A model generated the notes under the pieces. It was given only the letters and a program-made list of their open reading frames with translations. It did not search any database and was not told the origin of the DNA. DNA of 64,000 nucleotides from Achromobacter xylosoxidans. GTDB taxonomy: Bacteria > Pseudomonadota > Gammaproteobacteria > Burkholderiales > Burkholderiaceae_B. Each line of letters starts with the position of its first letter. Positions within the stretch are counted from its first letter, which is position 1. Location: assembly GCF_014490035.1 (NCBI RefSeq), contig NZ_CP061008.1:434001-498000 (forward strand), given 5' to 3'. The position numbers were made by a program, and so were the translations under genes. Of this stretch, positions 16,447 to 24,837 are shown in pieces.

Positions 16447-16785
16447 CTAGTGCTCCTCCTTGGCATGGTTTATCGTGTACTTGGGAATGGCGACGGTAAG
16501 GTCTTCCTCCGCGACGATCGCCTGACAGCTCAGGCGGGACTGCGCTTCCAACCCCCAGGCGCGGTCGAGCTGATCCTCTTCGGACTCATTCGCTTCGTTC
16601 AAGGATTCGAAACCCTTGCGCACGATGCAATGGCAGGTGGTGCAGGCGGCACTCATGTCGCATGCATGTTCTATTGCAATGCCGTTGGCCAGCAAGGCCT
16701 CGCAGATCGTGGCGCCGGCCTGCACCTCCAGCTCGGCGCCTTCGGGCGCCAGTTCTGCGTGTGGGAGTACGGTGATCTTGGGCAT
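16447..16785 (-). CDS. fdx: [2Fe-2S] ferredoxin, ISC (adrenodoxin) type
   Basis: The 112-residue protein carries the adrenodoxin-type cluster ligands in CDMSAACTTCHC (Cys about 42, 48 and 51) plus a fourth Cys in SRLSCQ near residue 86, and ends with a short His-containing tail. This type of ferredoxin supplies electrons for iron-sulfur cluster assembly. In many betaproteobacteria fdx sits in the isc operon; here no isc gene is adjacent, as can occur in Bordetella-like genomes. It converges with the aldolase gene. Confidence 0.93.
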   Translation of the reverse strand: MPKITVLPHAELAPEGAELEVQAGATICEALLANGIAIEHACDMSAACTTCHCIVRKGFESLNEANESEEDQLDRAWGLEAQSRLSCQAIVAEEDLTVAIPKYTINHAKEEH

Positions 16786-16993
16786 ATCTGATTCCTGTTC
16801 AAGGACGTCTCCCTGTTCAAAGGAAGGCGTAGTGGCGTAAGAGAAGCCTGGGGCTTACCAACGTTGGAATGTCAAGGCCGCCAGAAATGCGCGAGAACCC
16901 TGTGGAAATCCACACGATCGGTCTAAAATCCGCACACGTTTCGATCCGTGCCTGCACAAGCGGCAGGTCCCTCGCACGTAACATCCCACGCCA

Positions 16994-18823
16994 TTGCAGC
17001 CTGCCATCGGTCAGACTTCCGCTTCCGCGCCGCCAAGTTCGTCCTATGCCGCCCGCATCCATCAGGTGCAGGTCGACGCATTGCGCCGAAGCTTTCCGTT
17101 CGCCCTGGCCGGGTCGCTGATCAGCGCCTGTTTTTCCGCGTTCGCCTTGGTCGGCGTGCTGCCCCAGCACGAGATCCTGCTATGGCTGGGCGCCACGCTG
17201 ATGGTGGGCGCGCTGCGCTGGGCCGCAGTGGTGGCCTACGACCGCCATCGCACCGATCCGTCGGCGGCGCAGCGCTGGGTGCGCCGGATGCTGGCCGGCA
17301 ACCTGTGTTCCGGCATTCTGTGGGGCTTGCCGTTCGCCTATTGGACCTTTTTCGTCCCGCTGGAGTACCAGCTGTTCTTCATCGTCATCCTGTTCGGACT
17401 GGGCACCGGCGCCATCTATTCGAACTACATGATGCTGCCGGTGATGTACGCGTTCGAGGTGCCGGCCTTCGCGCCGATGTTCATCGCGCTGGCGGCGCAG
17501 CCTTCCGCCATCCATCTGGCGCTGGTGACGGGCGGTCTCGCATATCTGATCGCGACCCTGGCCTTCATCCATCGCATGAACCGCACCCACCTGGACGCGC
17601 TGCGGCTGGGTTATGAGAACCTGGCGCTGCTGGAACAGGTGCGCCAGGAGAAGATAGCCGCCGAACGCAGCGACCTGGAGAAGTCCCGCTTTCTGGCGGC
17701 GGCCAGCCACGACCTGCGCCAGCCCGTGCACGCGGTGAACCTGTTCCTGGGCCTGCTGGCCAACGAGCCCTTGTCCCGGCACGGACGCTATCTGGTCGAT
17801 AACATCACCAGCGCGCTGTCGGCGATGGGCCATCTGTTCGACGCCTTGCTGAACCTGTCGCGGCTGGACGCCGGCGTCATCGAGCCTCGTTTCGAGACGT
17901 TCAGGATGCAGCCGCTGCTGGACCAGCTGAAGGCCGAGTACGCGCCGCAGGCGGGCGAGAAGGGGATACGGCTGCGGGTGCGCGCGTGCGCGGCCAGCGT
18001 GCGTTCGGATCCCGTGCTGCTGGAGCGCATGCTGCGCAACCTGATCAGCAATGCCATCGTGCACTCCGACGGCGGCCGCGTCCTGGTGGGCTGCCGCAGG
18101 CGCGGAAGCCGATTGCGCATCGAGGTCTGGGACAACGGCCCGGGGATCCCGAAGGCCGAGCAGGAGCGCGTCTTCTGGGAGTTCCATCAACTGGCCAATC
18201 CCGAGCGCGACCGCAGCAAGGGCCTGGGGTTGGGCCTGGCGATCGTGCGCCGCACCGCCAGGCTGCTGGCCCACGAACTGGCGCTGCGCTCGGAAGAAGG
18301 CCGCAGCACGGTTTTCACGGTCACGGCGCCGCTGTCGGATCCGGCCGCGGCAGGCCTTTCGATCACGGATGCCAATGTAGGACTGCCACGGGCGCCTGCA
18401 AGCGAAGACAACCTGCGCGGCAAGCTGGCGTTGCTGGTGGACGACGACGCGCAGAACCTGGCGGGCCTGTCCATGTTGTTCGAAAGCTGGGGCTGCCGCG
18501 TCATCGCCGCGACCAGCGGCAATGCGCTGTTCGAGCGCGTGCTGCCGCTGGCCGAGACGCCTGCCCTGATCGTCACCGATTACCGGCTGCGCGAACACGA
18601 GACCGGCATCCACGTGATCGAAAGGCTGCGCGAGGAATACAACGATCCCGATCTGCCTGCCTTGCTGGTCAGCGGCGACACCGATCCGGCGCGCCTGACG
18701 GAAGCCGCCGAGCGCGGCGTGCCGCTCTTGCACAAGCCCGTGCAAGTCCAGGCCCTGCGCGAGCACGTGACGGGCCTGCTGCATGCCAGAGCGGCTGCGT
18801 CCCTTACCGGAGATGCCGAATGA
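16994..18823 (+). CDS. Hybrid sensor histidine kinase with receiver domain
   Basis: The 609-residue protein has about six N-terminal transmembrane segments (residues about 30-195). It continues with a HisKA dimerisation region containing SHDLRQPVHAV (phospho-acceptor His near 240), an HATPase domain with GLGLGLAIVRR, and a C-terminal receiver with VDDDAQN, Asp in IVTDYRL (near 527) and Lys in LLHKPVQ. The start is TTG in this frame; no in-frame ATG lies nearby, so the exact N-terminus is uncertain. No periplasmic sensor loop of size is visible, so it may sense a membrane or small ligand. The response regulator follows with an ATGA overlap. Confidence 0.9.
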   Translation: MQPAIGQTSASAPPSSSYAARIHQVQVDALRRSFPFALAGSLISACFSAFALVGVLPQHEILLWLGATLMVGALRWAAVVAYDRHRTDPSAAQRWVRRMLAGNLCSGILWGLPFAYWTFFVPLEYQLFFIVILFGLGTGAIYSNYMMLPVMYAFEVPAFAPMFIALAAQPSAIHLALVTGGLAYLIATLAFIHRMNRTHLDALRLGYENLALLEQVRQEKIAAERSDLEKSRFLAAASHDLRQPVHAVNLFLGLLANEPLSRHGRYLVDNITSALSAMGHLFDALLNLSRLDAGVIEPRFETFRMQPLLDQLKAEYAPQAGEKGIRLRVRACAASVRSDPVLLERMLRNLISNAIVHSDGGRVLVGCRRRGSRLRIEVWDNGPGIPKAEQERVFWEFHQLANPERDRSKGLGLGLAIVRRTARLLAHELALRSEEGRSTVFTVTAPLSDPAAAGLSITDANVGLPRAPASEDNLRGKLALLVDDDAQNLAGLSMLFESWGCRVIAATSGNALFERVLPLAETPALIVTDYRLREHETGIHVIERLREEYNDPDLPALLVSGDTDPARLTEAAERGVPLLHKPVQVQALREHVTGLLHARAAASLTGDAE

Positions 18824-19446
18824 CGGCAGTGTTATTGGTTGACGACCACGCCATGTTCCGCGAAGCGCTGGTGATGGCGTTGGGCCAGGGCGTGCCCGGC
18901 CTGACGATCCATCCCGCGGCCAGCGGCCAGGAAGCGCTGGAGGTGTTGGACCGGCATACCGCGATCCAGCACGTCATCATGGATTTCTATCTGCCCGACA
19001 TGGCCGGGGCCGACCTGCTCAAACGCTTGCGTCAGCGCCGATCGCAGCTGCGCATCCTGGTGCTGTCGGCCTCGCAAGATCCCGATGACATGCGCCGGGC
19101 GCTGGAAGCTGGCGCGCAGGGCTTCCTGAACAAGTCCGCCAGCTGCCAGGAGCTGGCCGCCGCGCTGGAAGCGGTCAGCGAGGCGGCGCCACCGCAGCGC
19201 AGCGCGTTGTCCGCAGGTGACCAGGACGAAGCGGCCTTGCTGCGCGCGCTGACTCCGCGCCAGGTCGAGGTGCTGTGCCTGATGTGCGACGGGCTGCGCA
19301 ACAAGGAAATCTCGGAACGGCTGAACATGACCGAGAAGACCGTCAAGACGCACGTGTCGGCCATCCTGGGCACGCTGGGCGTGCTCAATCGTACGCAGGC
19401 GACGCTAGTGGCGCGGCGCGGCGGCGTGTTCGGGAAGCCGGTCTAG
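18820..19446 (+). CDS. LuxR/NarL-type response regulator
   Basis: The 208-residue protein has a receiver domain (VDDHAMF near residue 8, phospho-acceptor Asp55 in VIMDFYLPD, Lys105 in FLNKSAS) and a C-terminal LuxR HTH (LTPRQVEVLCLMCDG through EKTVKTHVSAILGTL). It is translationally coupled to the sensor kinase. Its last 62 bp overlap, on the opposite strand, the 3' end of the peptide-exporter gene. The target genes are not known; the peptide-secretion locus next door is one candidate. Confidence 0.93.
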   Translation: MTAVLLVDDHAMFREALVMALGQGVPGLTIHPAASGQEALEVLDRHTAIQHVIMDFYLPDMAGADLLKRLRQRRSQLRILVLSASQDPDDMRRALEAGAQGFLNKSASCQELAAALEAVSEAAPPQRSALSAGDQDEAALLRALTPRQVEVLCLMCDGLRNKEISERLNMTEKTVKTHVSAILGTLGVLNRTQATLVARRGGVFGKPV

Positions 19447-21562
19447 GCGGCTGTCCGCTGTCGCTGGCGACCTTGCCGGCCACGAGCGAGATCTCGCGTC
19501 CGGCTGCCGCGATCGTGTCGGGCCGGTGCGCCACGATCACCCGCGTCATGTCGAGCCTGGCGATGGCCGTGTTGACGATCCGTTCGCGTTCAAGGTCCAG
19601 GTGGCTGGTGGCCTCGTCCAGGAACAGGATGGCGGGCTGCTTGTACAGCGCCCGCGCCAGCAGCACCCGCTGCTTCTGGCCGCCCGACAGCACCGTGCCC
19701 ATGTCTCCCACCAGCGTGTTGTAGCCCATGGGCATGGCGCTGATGTCGTCGTGGATCGCGGCGATTGCGGCGCAGCGGCTGGCGCGGTCAGGGTCGTATT
19801 GCGGATCGAAGAAGCTGATGTTCTCGCCGATGGATCCGGCGAAGAGGACGTCGTCCTGCAATACCGTGCCGGCGATTCGGCGCAGGGCGGCCGCGCCCGC
19901 GCCTCGCGCCGGCACTCCGTCTATCAGCACTTCACCGTCGGTCGGCGTCAGGACGCCCAGCAGGATGTTGATCAAAGTGGTCTTGCCGCCGCCGGAAGGC
20001 CCGGTGATCGCGACCGACTCGCCTGGCTCGATCCTGAAGCTGATGTCGTCCAGCACATACGGTTCCTGCGGCCCGTACCGGAAGCGCAGATTGCGGACTT
20101 CGATGACGGGCGAGCGCGGGTGCTCATCCTGCACTGGCAACCTTTCGTCGACCGGCTCGGGTGTTTCGCGCACGATGTCGGCCAGGCGTTCGCCTTGCAG
20201 CCGCAGCATCCTCACCTCCACCAGCTTGTCCAGCAGCGCTGCCACGCGCTGGTCGAACAAGGTCTTGTAGACGATGAAGGCGAGCAGGGCGCCCACGGTG
20301 AACTGGCCGTCCAGCACCAGTCTTGCGCCCAGCCACAGTATCGCGATGGAGGACAGGCCGAACAGCAAGCCGTTGAACGTGCGGAAGAACAGCGTCCATT
20401 TCTGCACGCGCAGGTCGGCGTTGATCTCGTTGACCAACAGCGACAGCCAGCGGGAGCGCCGGTCGTCCTGATGCTGGAACAGTTTGATCGCCTTGACGCC
20501 CCGCACGGTTTCCAGGAAATGCGATTGCTCCTTGGCGGCGTGCACGATGTGCTCTTCGGTGGCGTAATGCAGCGGCGCATAGCCGGACCAGCGGGCCAGT
20601 CCGTACAAGGCCATGGCGCCCACCGCGATCCATGCCAGGGGCGGGCTGTACAGGAACATCAGCACCAGCGTGATCAGCATGACCAGGCCGTCCAGCAACG
20701 CCTCCAGGAAGGACGTCGTCACGGTGCGCTGTATGGCGTCGATGGCGCCGAAGCGCGACACCACGTCGCCCAGGTGCCGCTTCTCGAAGTAAGCCACCGG
20801 CAGGCGCAGCAGATGCGTGAAGACGTTGGTGCGCCATTGCAGGTTCAGCGTGGTGCCCATGACCATCAGCATCCAGCTGCGCGCCACCGAAGTCAGCTGC
20901 TTCATGATCATCAGCAGTCCGAAGGCCAGCGCCAGCGTGGTCAGCAGATCCCGGTCCCCGGTGTTCAGCACATGGTCCACCACCCATTGCAGGAAGAACG
21001 GCTGGACCACGGTGAGGATTTCCAGCGCCAGCGCCAGCAGCAGCACCTGCGAGAACGCGCCGCCCAGGCCGGAAACCCTGCCGGTCAGCTCGCGCAGCCG
21101 TACGCGCTTGTGATCCCGGGCCTCCTGGAAATCGGGCGTGGGCCAGAGTTCCAGCGCGACTCCCGTGAACGATGCGGACAGTTCGCCGATGGAGCATTTG
21201 CGCGTGCCGCTGGCAGGATCGATCAGCGTGGCCGAGCGGCCGTTGATGGCCGTCAGCACCACGAAGTGATTGAACTCCCAATGCAGGATGCAGGGCAGCT
21301 TCAGCTTGCCCAAGGCGCCCAGGCTGACCTTGACCGGCCGCGACGCCAATCCTAGCTGGCTGGCGACGTGGATCAGGGTGGCCAGCGTCGCGCCCTTGAG
21401 CGATACGGGAAAGCGGCCGCGCAGGGTGGCCAGGCTTTGCTCATGGCCGTGATAGCCCGCGATCATGCCCACGCAGGCCAGGCCGCATTCGGCGGCCTCG
21501 GTCTGCAGCAGCCTGGGCACGCGCCGTTTGACTCCCAGCGTCAGGCGTTCGAGCATGTTCAT
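19385..21562 (-). CDS. Peptidase-containing ABC exporter (C39 bacteriocin type)
   Basis: The 725-residue protein combines three modules. First comes an N-terminal C39 peptidase with QTEAAECGLACVG (catalytic Cys about 26), LHWEFNHFVVL (His about 99) and LIDPASG (Asp about 115). A six-helix membrane domain (about 165-440) follows, then an ABC ATPase with GPSGGGKTT and LSGGQKQRVLLARAL. Such proteins cut leader peptides after a Gly-Gly site and export the mature peptide. The start at ATG 21562 overlaps the adaptor stop (ATGA). The 3' end overlaps the response-regulator gene on the other strand. Two matching Gly-Gly precursors lie upstream. Confidence 0.95.
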   Translation of the reverse strand: MNMLERLTLGVKRRVPRLLQTEAAECGLACVGMIAGYHGHEQSLATLRGRFPVSLKGATLATLIHVASQLGLASRPVKVSLGALGKLKLPCILHWEFNHFVVLTAINGRSATLIDPASGTRKCSIGELSASFTGVALELWPTPDFQEARDHKRVRLRELTGRVSGLGGAFSQVLLLALALEILTVVQPFFLQWVVDHVLNTGDRDLLTTLALAFGLLMIMKQLTSVARSWMLMVMGTTLNLQWRTNVFTHLLRLPVAYFEKRHLGDVVSRFGAIDAIQRTVTTSFLEALLDGLVMLITLVLMFLYSPPLAWIAVGAMALYGLARWSGYAPLHYATEEHIVHAAKEQSHFLETVRGVKAIKLFQHQDDRRSRWLSLLVNEINADLRVQKWTLFFRTFNGLLFGLSSIAILWLGARLVLDGQFTVGALLAFIVYKTLFDQRVAALLDKLVEVRMLRLQGERLADIVRETPEPVDERLPVQDEHPRSPVIEVRNLRFRYGPQEPYVLDDISFRIEPGESVAITGPSGGGKTTLINILLGVLTPTDGEVLIDGVPARGAGAAALRRIAGTVLQDDVLFAGSIGENISFFDPQYDPDRASRCAAIAAIHDDISAMPMGYNTLVGDMGTVLSGGQKQRVLLARALYKQPAILFLDEATSHLDLERERIVNTAIARLDMTRVIVAHRPDTIAAAGREISLVAGKVASDSGQPPRPASRTRRRAAPLASPAYD

Positions 21563-22806
21563 AGTTTCCCCGACAGCCGCTGGGCGGGATCGAACGCCCA
21601 TTGGTACAGGCGGCGCGTCTGCTGCAGGATGTCCGCTTCCAGCCGCATGCCGGGCCGCAGCGCCAGCGCCTCTCCGTGGGGGCCGCGCGCAGGGGTATCC
21701 AGCGACACCGTGATCCGGTACAGATCCTCCTGCGCATCGCCATTCGCGGCGGCTTCATTCAATTGCCATTCGGGCAAGGCGGTGCGCGTCACGGTCTGGA
21801 CCACGCCGGACTGCTGTCCGAAGGTCTGATACGGGTAGGCCGCGAAACGCATGAGCACCTGGTCGCCGGGCGCGACGAAGCCGACGGCGCGGCTGGGCGC
21901 CAGCAGTTCGGCCTGCAGGCGGGCGCCGTCGGGGACGATGGTGGCCAGCGGCCGCTTGGCGTCCACGGCCTGGCCCGCCGCGGCGGTGACGGCGGTCGCG
22001 ACGCCCGCCTGGGGGGCGGAGATGACGACGCGGCGCCTGGCTTCGCTGCGGCTGAGGTCCACGGCAATGTCGGCCATGTCCCGGTCCAGCTGCGCCAGCT
22101 GGTTCTGTTGCCGCAACGACAGGTCCGCCAGCGCGGCCTGGCGGTTGGACAGGTCCATGGCCAGCCCGATGCGGTCGCGCAGCAGCGCCTGCAGCTGATT
22201 GCGCTGTTCCAGCAGTTCGGCGCGCTTCTGGTCGGCTTCCTCGGCGGACAGATAGCCTTTTTCCATCAGGCCGTGATAGCGGTGCGCGCTGTCTTCGGCC
22301 AATTTGATGCGGGCGCGCTGCCCCTCGATCTGGCTGTCCATGGCGGTCAGCTGGGCCTTCAGGCTGGCGATTGCCGTGGCCTGGTTGTCGTGTTCGCCCT
22401 GCTGCAGCAATAGCGTCTTCTGGCGCGCCAGCCGCAGGCTTTCTTCGCGCTGCCGGATCTGGCCGCTGATCGCCTCCTGGGTTTCGCCCAGGGCGCTTTG
22501 CTGATCGCCCGACACCACGTAGAGCACCTCGCCAGCGGCGACATGCTGGCCTTCCTGGACCCGGCGTTCAAGCACGATGCCGGCCTGCGGCACGTAAAGC
22601 TTGATGAGCCCGGTGTCGGGCGCCAGCTGGCCGCTCACGGTCGCGCGTTTGGTGTACGAGCCAAAGGCAAGAAAGAGACAGACGGCCAGCACGAAACCCG
22701 CCAGCACGGCGGTGACCAGTGCGAACGACACCGGCCGGATCAGGACGATATCGCCCAGCCCGACGGAGCGTTGTGCGGCAAGCGCCTGTTTGCGATAGAG
22801 CGTCAC
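21559..22806 (-). CDS. HlyD-family membrane-fusion (adaptor) protein of the peptide exporter
   Basis: The protein of about 415 residues has one N-terminal transmembrane helix (FALVTAVLAGFVLAVCLFLAF), then lipoyl-like and coiled-coil regions, ending LEADILQQTRRLYQWAFDP. It links the inner-membrane exporter to an outer-membrane channel. The frame is open up to 23004, but an intrinsic terminator at 22862-22891 lies inside that extension, so a start downstream is required. GTG 22806 is chosen because homologues usually begin near YRKQAL. A 17-codon frame (ATG on the minus strand near 22857) ends in a TGA overlapping this GTG, a possible coupling leader. Confidence 0.85.
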   Translation of the reverse strand: MTLYRKQALAAQRSVGLGDIVLIRPVSFALVTAVLAGFVLAVCLFLAFGSYTKRATVSGQLAPDTGLIKLYVPQAGIVLERRVQEGQHVAAGEVLYVVSGDQQSALGETQEAISGQIRQREESLRLARQKTLLLQQGEHDNQATAIASLKAQLTAMDSQIEGQRARIKLAEDSAHRYHGLMEKGYLSAEEADQKRAELLEQRNQLQALLRDRIGLAMDLSNRQAALADLSLRQQNQLAQLDRDMADIAVDLSRSEARRRVVISAPQAGVATAVTAAAGQAVDAKRPLATIVPDGARLQAELLAPSRAVGFVAPGDQVLMRFAAYPYQTFGQQSGVVQTVTRTALPEWQLNEAAANGDAQEDLYRITVSLDTPARGPHGEALALRPGMRLEADILQQTRRLYQWAFDPAQRLSGKL

Positions 22807-22861
22807 GGCGTTGGAGGCAGCCCAGGAAAGCGTGGTGAGCAAAAGCCGGCCGGCATGGCGG

Positions 22862-22891
22862 AAAAAAAGCCGCGGCGAACGCGCCGCCGCG
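22862..22891 (-). terminator. Intrinsic terminator between precursor peptide 1 and the adaptor gene
   Basis: On the minus strand a GC stem (CGCGGCG at 22885-22891 with CGCCGCG at 22871-22877, 7-nt loop) is followed by GGC and a run of seven T. It would make the precursor transcript more abundant than the adaptor/exporter transcript, with partial read-through. Confidence 0.75.
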
Positions 22892-22948
22892 CCATGAAAT
22901 CGGATGTCAGCCGGGGCATCCGTCCGATGCGGCCGGGATTCCGACTGA

Positions 22949-23125
22949 CTACTTCGGCATGTAAACCGTCTTGCCGGCGGGGAAGCTGCCTTTCTGGGGG
23001 GCAAAGGTGATGGTGTTACGGTTCGGTCCCCAGCCGCCGCTGACCGCCTGGGTTTCCTCGGCGCTCAAGGGTCTGATCTGTTGTTCCGCGTCGCGCTGCG
23101 GATCGGGTTGTTCAGTTTTTTCCAT
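22949..23125 (-). CDS. Double-glycine-leader secreted peptide precursor 1
   Basis: This gene encodes 58 residues. The leader begins MEKTEQ and ends RPLSAEETQAVSGG (cleavage after residue 31), the pattern recognised by C39 exporters. The predicted mature peptide of 27 residues starts WGPNRNT, ends VYMPK, has no Cys and is basic. An AGGAG site lies 7 bp before the ATG at 23125. It reads toward the adaptor and exporter genes. The leader is almost the same as that of precursor 2 on the other strand, while the mature parts are unrelated. Bacteriocin or signal peptide are both possible. Confidence 0.88.
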   Translation of the reverse strand: MEKTEQPDPQRDAEQQIRPLSAEETQAVSGGWGPNRNTITFAPQKGSFPAGKTVYMPK

Positions 23126-23549
23126 CTCTATCTCCTGCTGCGTGCTGACGAAGGAAGCCGCGCCAGCGTCGGCCGAGCATCGTCCGAAACGAGGCGCCCG
23201 TCGCGATGCGCTGCAAACGGGAAGCCAAGCTCCCAAACACTGGCATGCTCGGGGCGGACAGTAGCAGCGCACCAGTGCAGGCGCATCGGTCTTTAGTCGT
23301 AGGGACGGAAATCCGGCGGTCTGACCGGCGCGGTTTCGCGCCGGCCGGGACGGGAGACGGATCGTTTGCGTGCCTACGACCAAAGACCGATTCGGCGCTG
23401 CGGCTCCACTGCTACTGTCCGCGTCGGGCCGTTCGACGGCCGGCGCGTCGGTGTTCCGGTCCTTGGGACCAGGAGGCCAGCGCGGTCCGTCCGCTGAGGC
23501 TTGGCCGACGCTGGCGCGGCTTCCTTCGTCAGCACAGCAGGAGCAGGAC
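23126..23549. repeat. Mirror-image (inverted) duplicated 5' regions of the two peptide genes
   Basis: This 424-bp divergent gap is an imperfect inverted repeat around about 23338. Matching blocks sit at equal distances from the centre. They are CCTACGACYAAAGACCGAT at 23285-23304 and 23372-23391, CTGCTACTGTCCGC about 39 nt from the start of each arm, and a long block including GGCCGACGCTGGCGCGGC just before each ribosome-binding site. The arms are 181 and 180 bp to the respective ATGs. Promoter, untranslated leader and ribosome-binding site therefore seem duplicated as a unit. A CCGGCGCG/CGCGCCGG hairpin (23325-23344) lies at the centre. Confidence 0.85.
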
Positions 23550-23729
23550 ATGAAGAAAACGGAGCAAACGAACCGGCAGCAGACTGCCGGGGATCAGATC
23601 CGCCCCTTGAGCGCCGAGGAAATCCAGGCGGTCAGCGGCGGCGCAAATGGCAAGAAACCGGGGGTTCCCGGGCCGCAAGGCGGGCGCGTGAATGCCACGT
23701 CCGTGACCAAGGCGAGCTTCTATCGTTGA
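23550..23729 (+). CDS. Double-glycine-leader secreted peptide precursor 2
   Basis: This gene encodes 59 residues. The leader begins MKKTEQ and ends RPLSAEEIQAVSGG (cleavage after residue 31), differing from precursor 1 at only a few positions. The predicted mature peptide of 28 residues starts ANGKKPGVPGPQGG, ends KASFYR, lacks Cys and is basic and Gly/Pro-rich at its start. A GCAGGAG site precedes the ATG. It is transcribed away from precursor 1 and the exporter and ends before a strong hairpin. The two precursors could act together as a two-peptide bacteriocin; this is inference. Confidence 0.88.
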   Translation: MKKTEQTNRQQTAGDQIRPLSAEEIQAVSGGANGKKPGVPGPQGGRVNATSVTKASFYR

Positions 23730-23740
23730 ACGCGGGATCA

Positions 23741-23767
23741 GGCGGCATGGTTCCCAGCCATGCCGCC
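23741..23767 (+). terminator. Hairpin after precursor peptide 2
   Basis: GGCGGCATGG and CCATGCCGCC form a perfect 10-bp stem with a 7-nt loop 11 bp after the stop codon. There is no T-tract; it may end transcription or protect the short mRNA. Confidence 0.6.
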
Positions 23768-23911
23768 ATGAGGCCATAATCCAGAGACAACGGGACGGTC
23801 GAAGCCGAAGCCCCAGGCACGGAATTTGCTGCTCAGCCTACTCCGCACAGCCCTGGCGGCTTGTTTGGGTCCGCAGGCGAGGCCGCGCGCCCATCTTCTG
23901 GGAGAATGCTC

Positions 23912-24835
23912 ATGGCCACGCGAACCATCTGGAAGGGCGCGATCACCTTCGGCCTGGTCCACATTCCCGTGGGCCTGCATACCGCCACGACGGAATCGGG
24001 CGTGGATTTCGACTGGCTGGACCGCCGGTCGATGGACCCGGTTGGCTACAAGCGCATCAACAAGCGCACGGGCAAGGAGATCGAATCCAAGGACATCGTC
24101 AAAGGGGTCGAGTACGAGGACGGCCAGTACGTCATCATCTCGCCCGATGAAATCGCGGCAGCCTATCCGCGCACCACCCAGACCATCGAAATCCAGCAAT
24201 TCGTGGAGGCGTCCGAAGTCTCGTTCGTGTATCTGGAACGTCCCTATTACGTTGCTCCGATCAACAAGGGGCAAAAGGTCTACGCGCTGCTGCGCGACAC
24301 GCTGGTGAAAAGCGGCAAGATCGGCATTGCCAAGGTCGTGATCCAGACCAAGCAGCATCTGGCGGCCTTGATTCCGATGGGAGACGCGCTGGTCCTGAAC
24401 CTGATGCGCTGGGGCGACGACGTGAAGTCCGTGGAGGACCTGGATCTGCCCAAGGCCGGTGCCAAGAGCATGTCGCCCAGCGCGGCCGAATTGAAGATGG
24501 CCAAGATGCTCGTGGACGAGATGTCGGCGCAGTGGAACCCGGCCGATTACCAGGACGAATTCAAGGCGGCCATCATGGGGCTGGTGGAAAAGAAGGTAAA
24601 GGCGGGCAAGACGGAAACCGTGGTCGAGCCGCAGGAGGAAGCGCCGGCGTATGCGGATAACGTGATCGATCTGACCGAGCTGCTGCAGCGCAGCCTGCGC
24701 GGCGGGGCGTCCAAGGGGCGTGCCAAAGCCGATGCCAGGCCCGCGAAGAAAGCCGCGCCGCGCAGCGCCGCCGTGAAGAAGGCGCCCGCGAAGAAGGCGG
24801 CCAAGAGCGCCAGGCAGGCGAAAAAGGCGGCCTAG
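23912..24835 (+). CDS. ku: Non-homologous end joining protein Ku
   Basis: The 307-residue protein begins MATRTIWKGAITFGLVHIPV, the invariant start of bacterial Ku, and contains the beta-barrel DNA-ring core through about residue 250. A Lys/Ala-rich tail (KKAPAKKAAKSARQAKKAA) follows, which in related proteins increases DNA binding. ATG 23912 has GGGAG 7 bp upstream. It binds double-strand DNA ends and recruits LigD, encoded 2 bp downstream. No spore or plasmid context is visible. Confidence 0.97.
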   Translation: MATRTIWKGAITFGLVHIPVGLHTATTESGVDFDWLDRRSMDPVGYKRINKRTGKEIESKDIVKGVEYEDGQYVIISPDEIAAAYPRTTQTIEIQQFVEASEVSFVYLERPYYVAPINKGQKVYALLRDTLVKSGKIGIAKVVIQTKQHLAALIPMGDALVLNLMRWGDDVKSVEDLDLPKAGAKSMSPSAAELKMAKMLVDEMSAQWNPADYQDEFKAAIMGLVEKKVKAGKTETVVEPQEEAPAYADNVIDLTELLQRSLRGGASKGRAKADARPAKKAAPRSAAVKKAPAKKAAKSARQAKKAA

Positions 24836-24837
24836 CG

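Noticed and set aside
21559..23004. The long form of the HlyD-family protein
   Set aside because: Its extra N-terminus crosses an intrinsic terminator and the end of the precursor gene and has no homologue-like sequence.
22949..23551. A 200-codon frame on the minus strand covering the peptide intergenic region
   Set aside because: The true start is ATG 23125 with AGGAG; the upstream part is the mirrored non-coding region.
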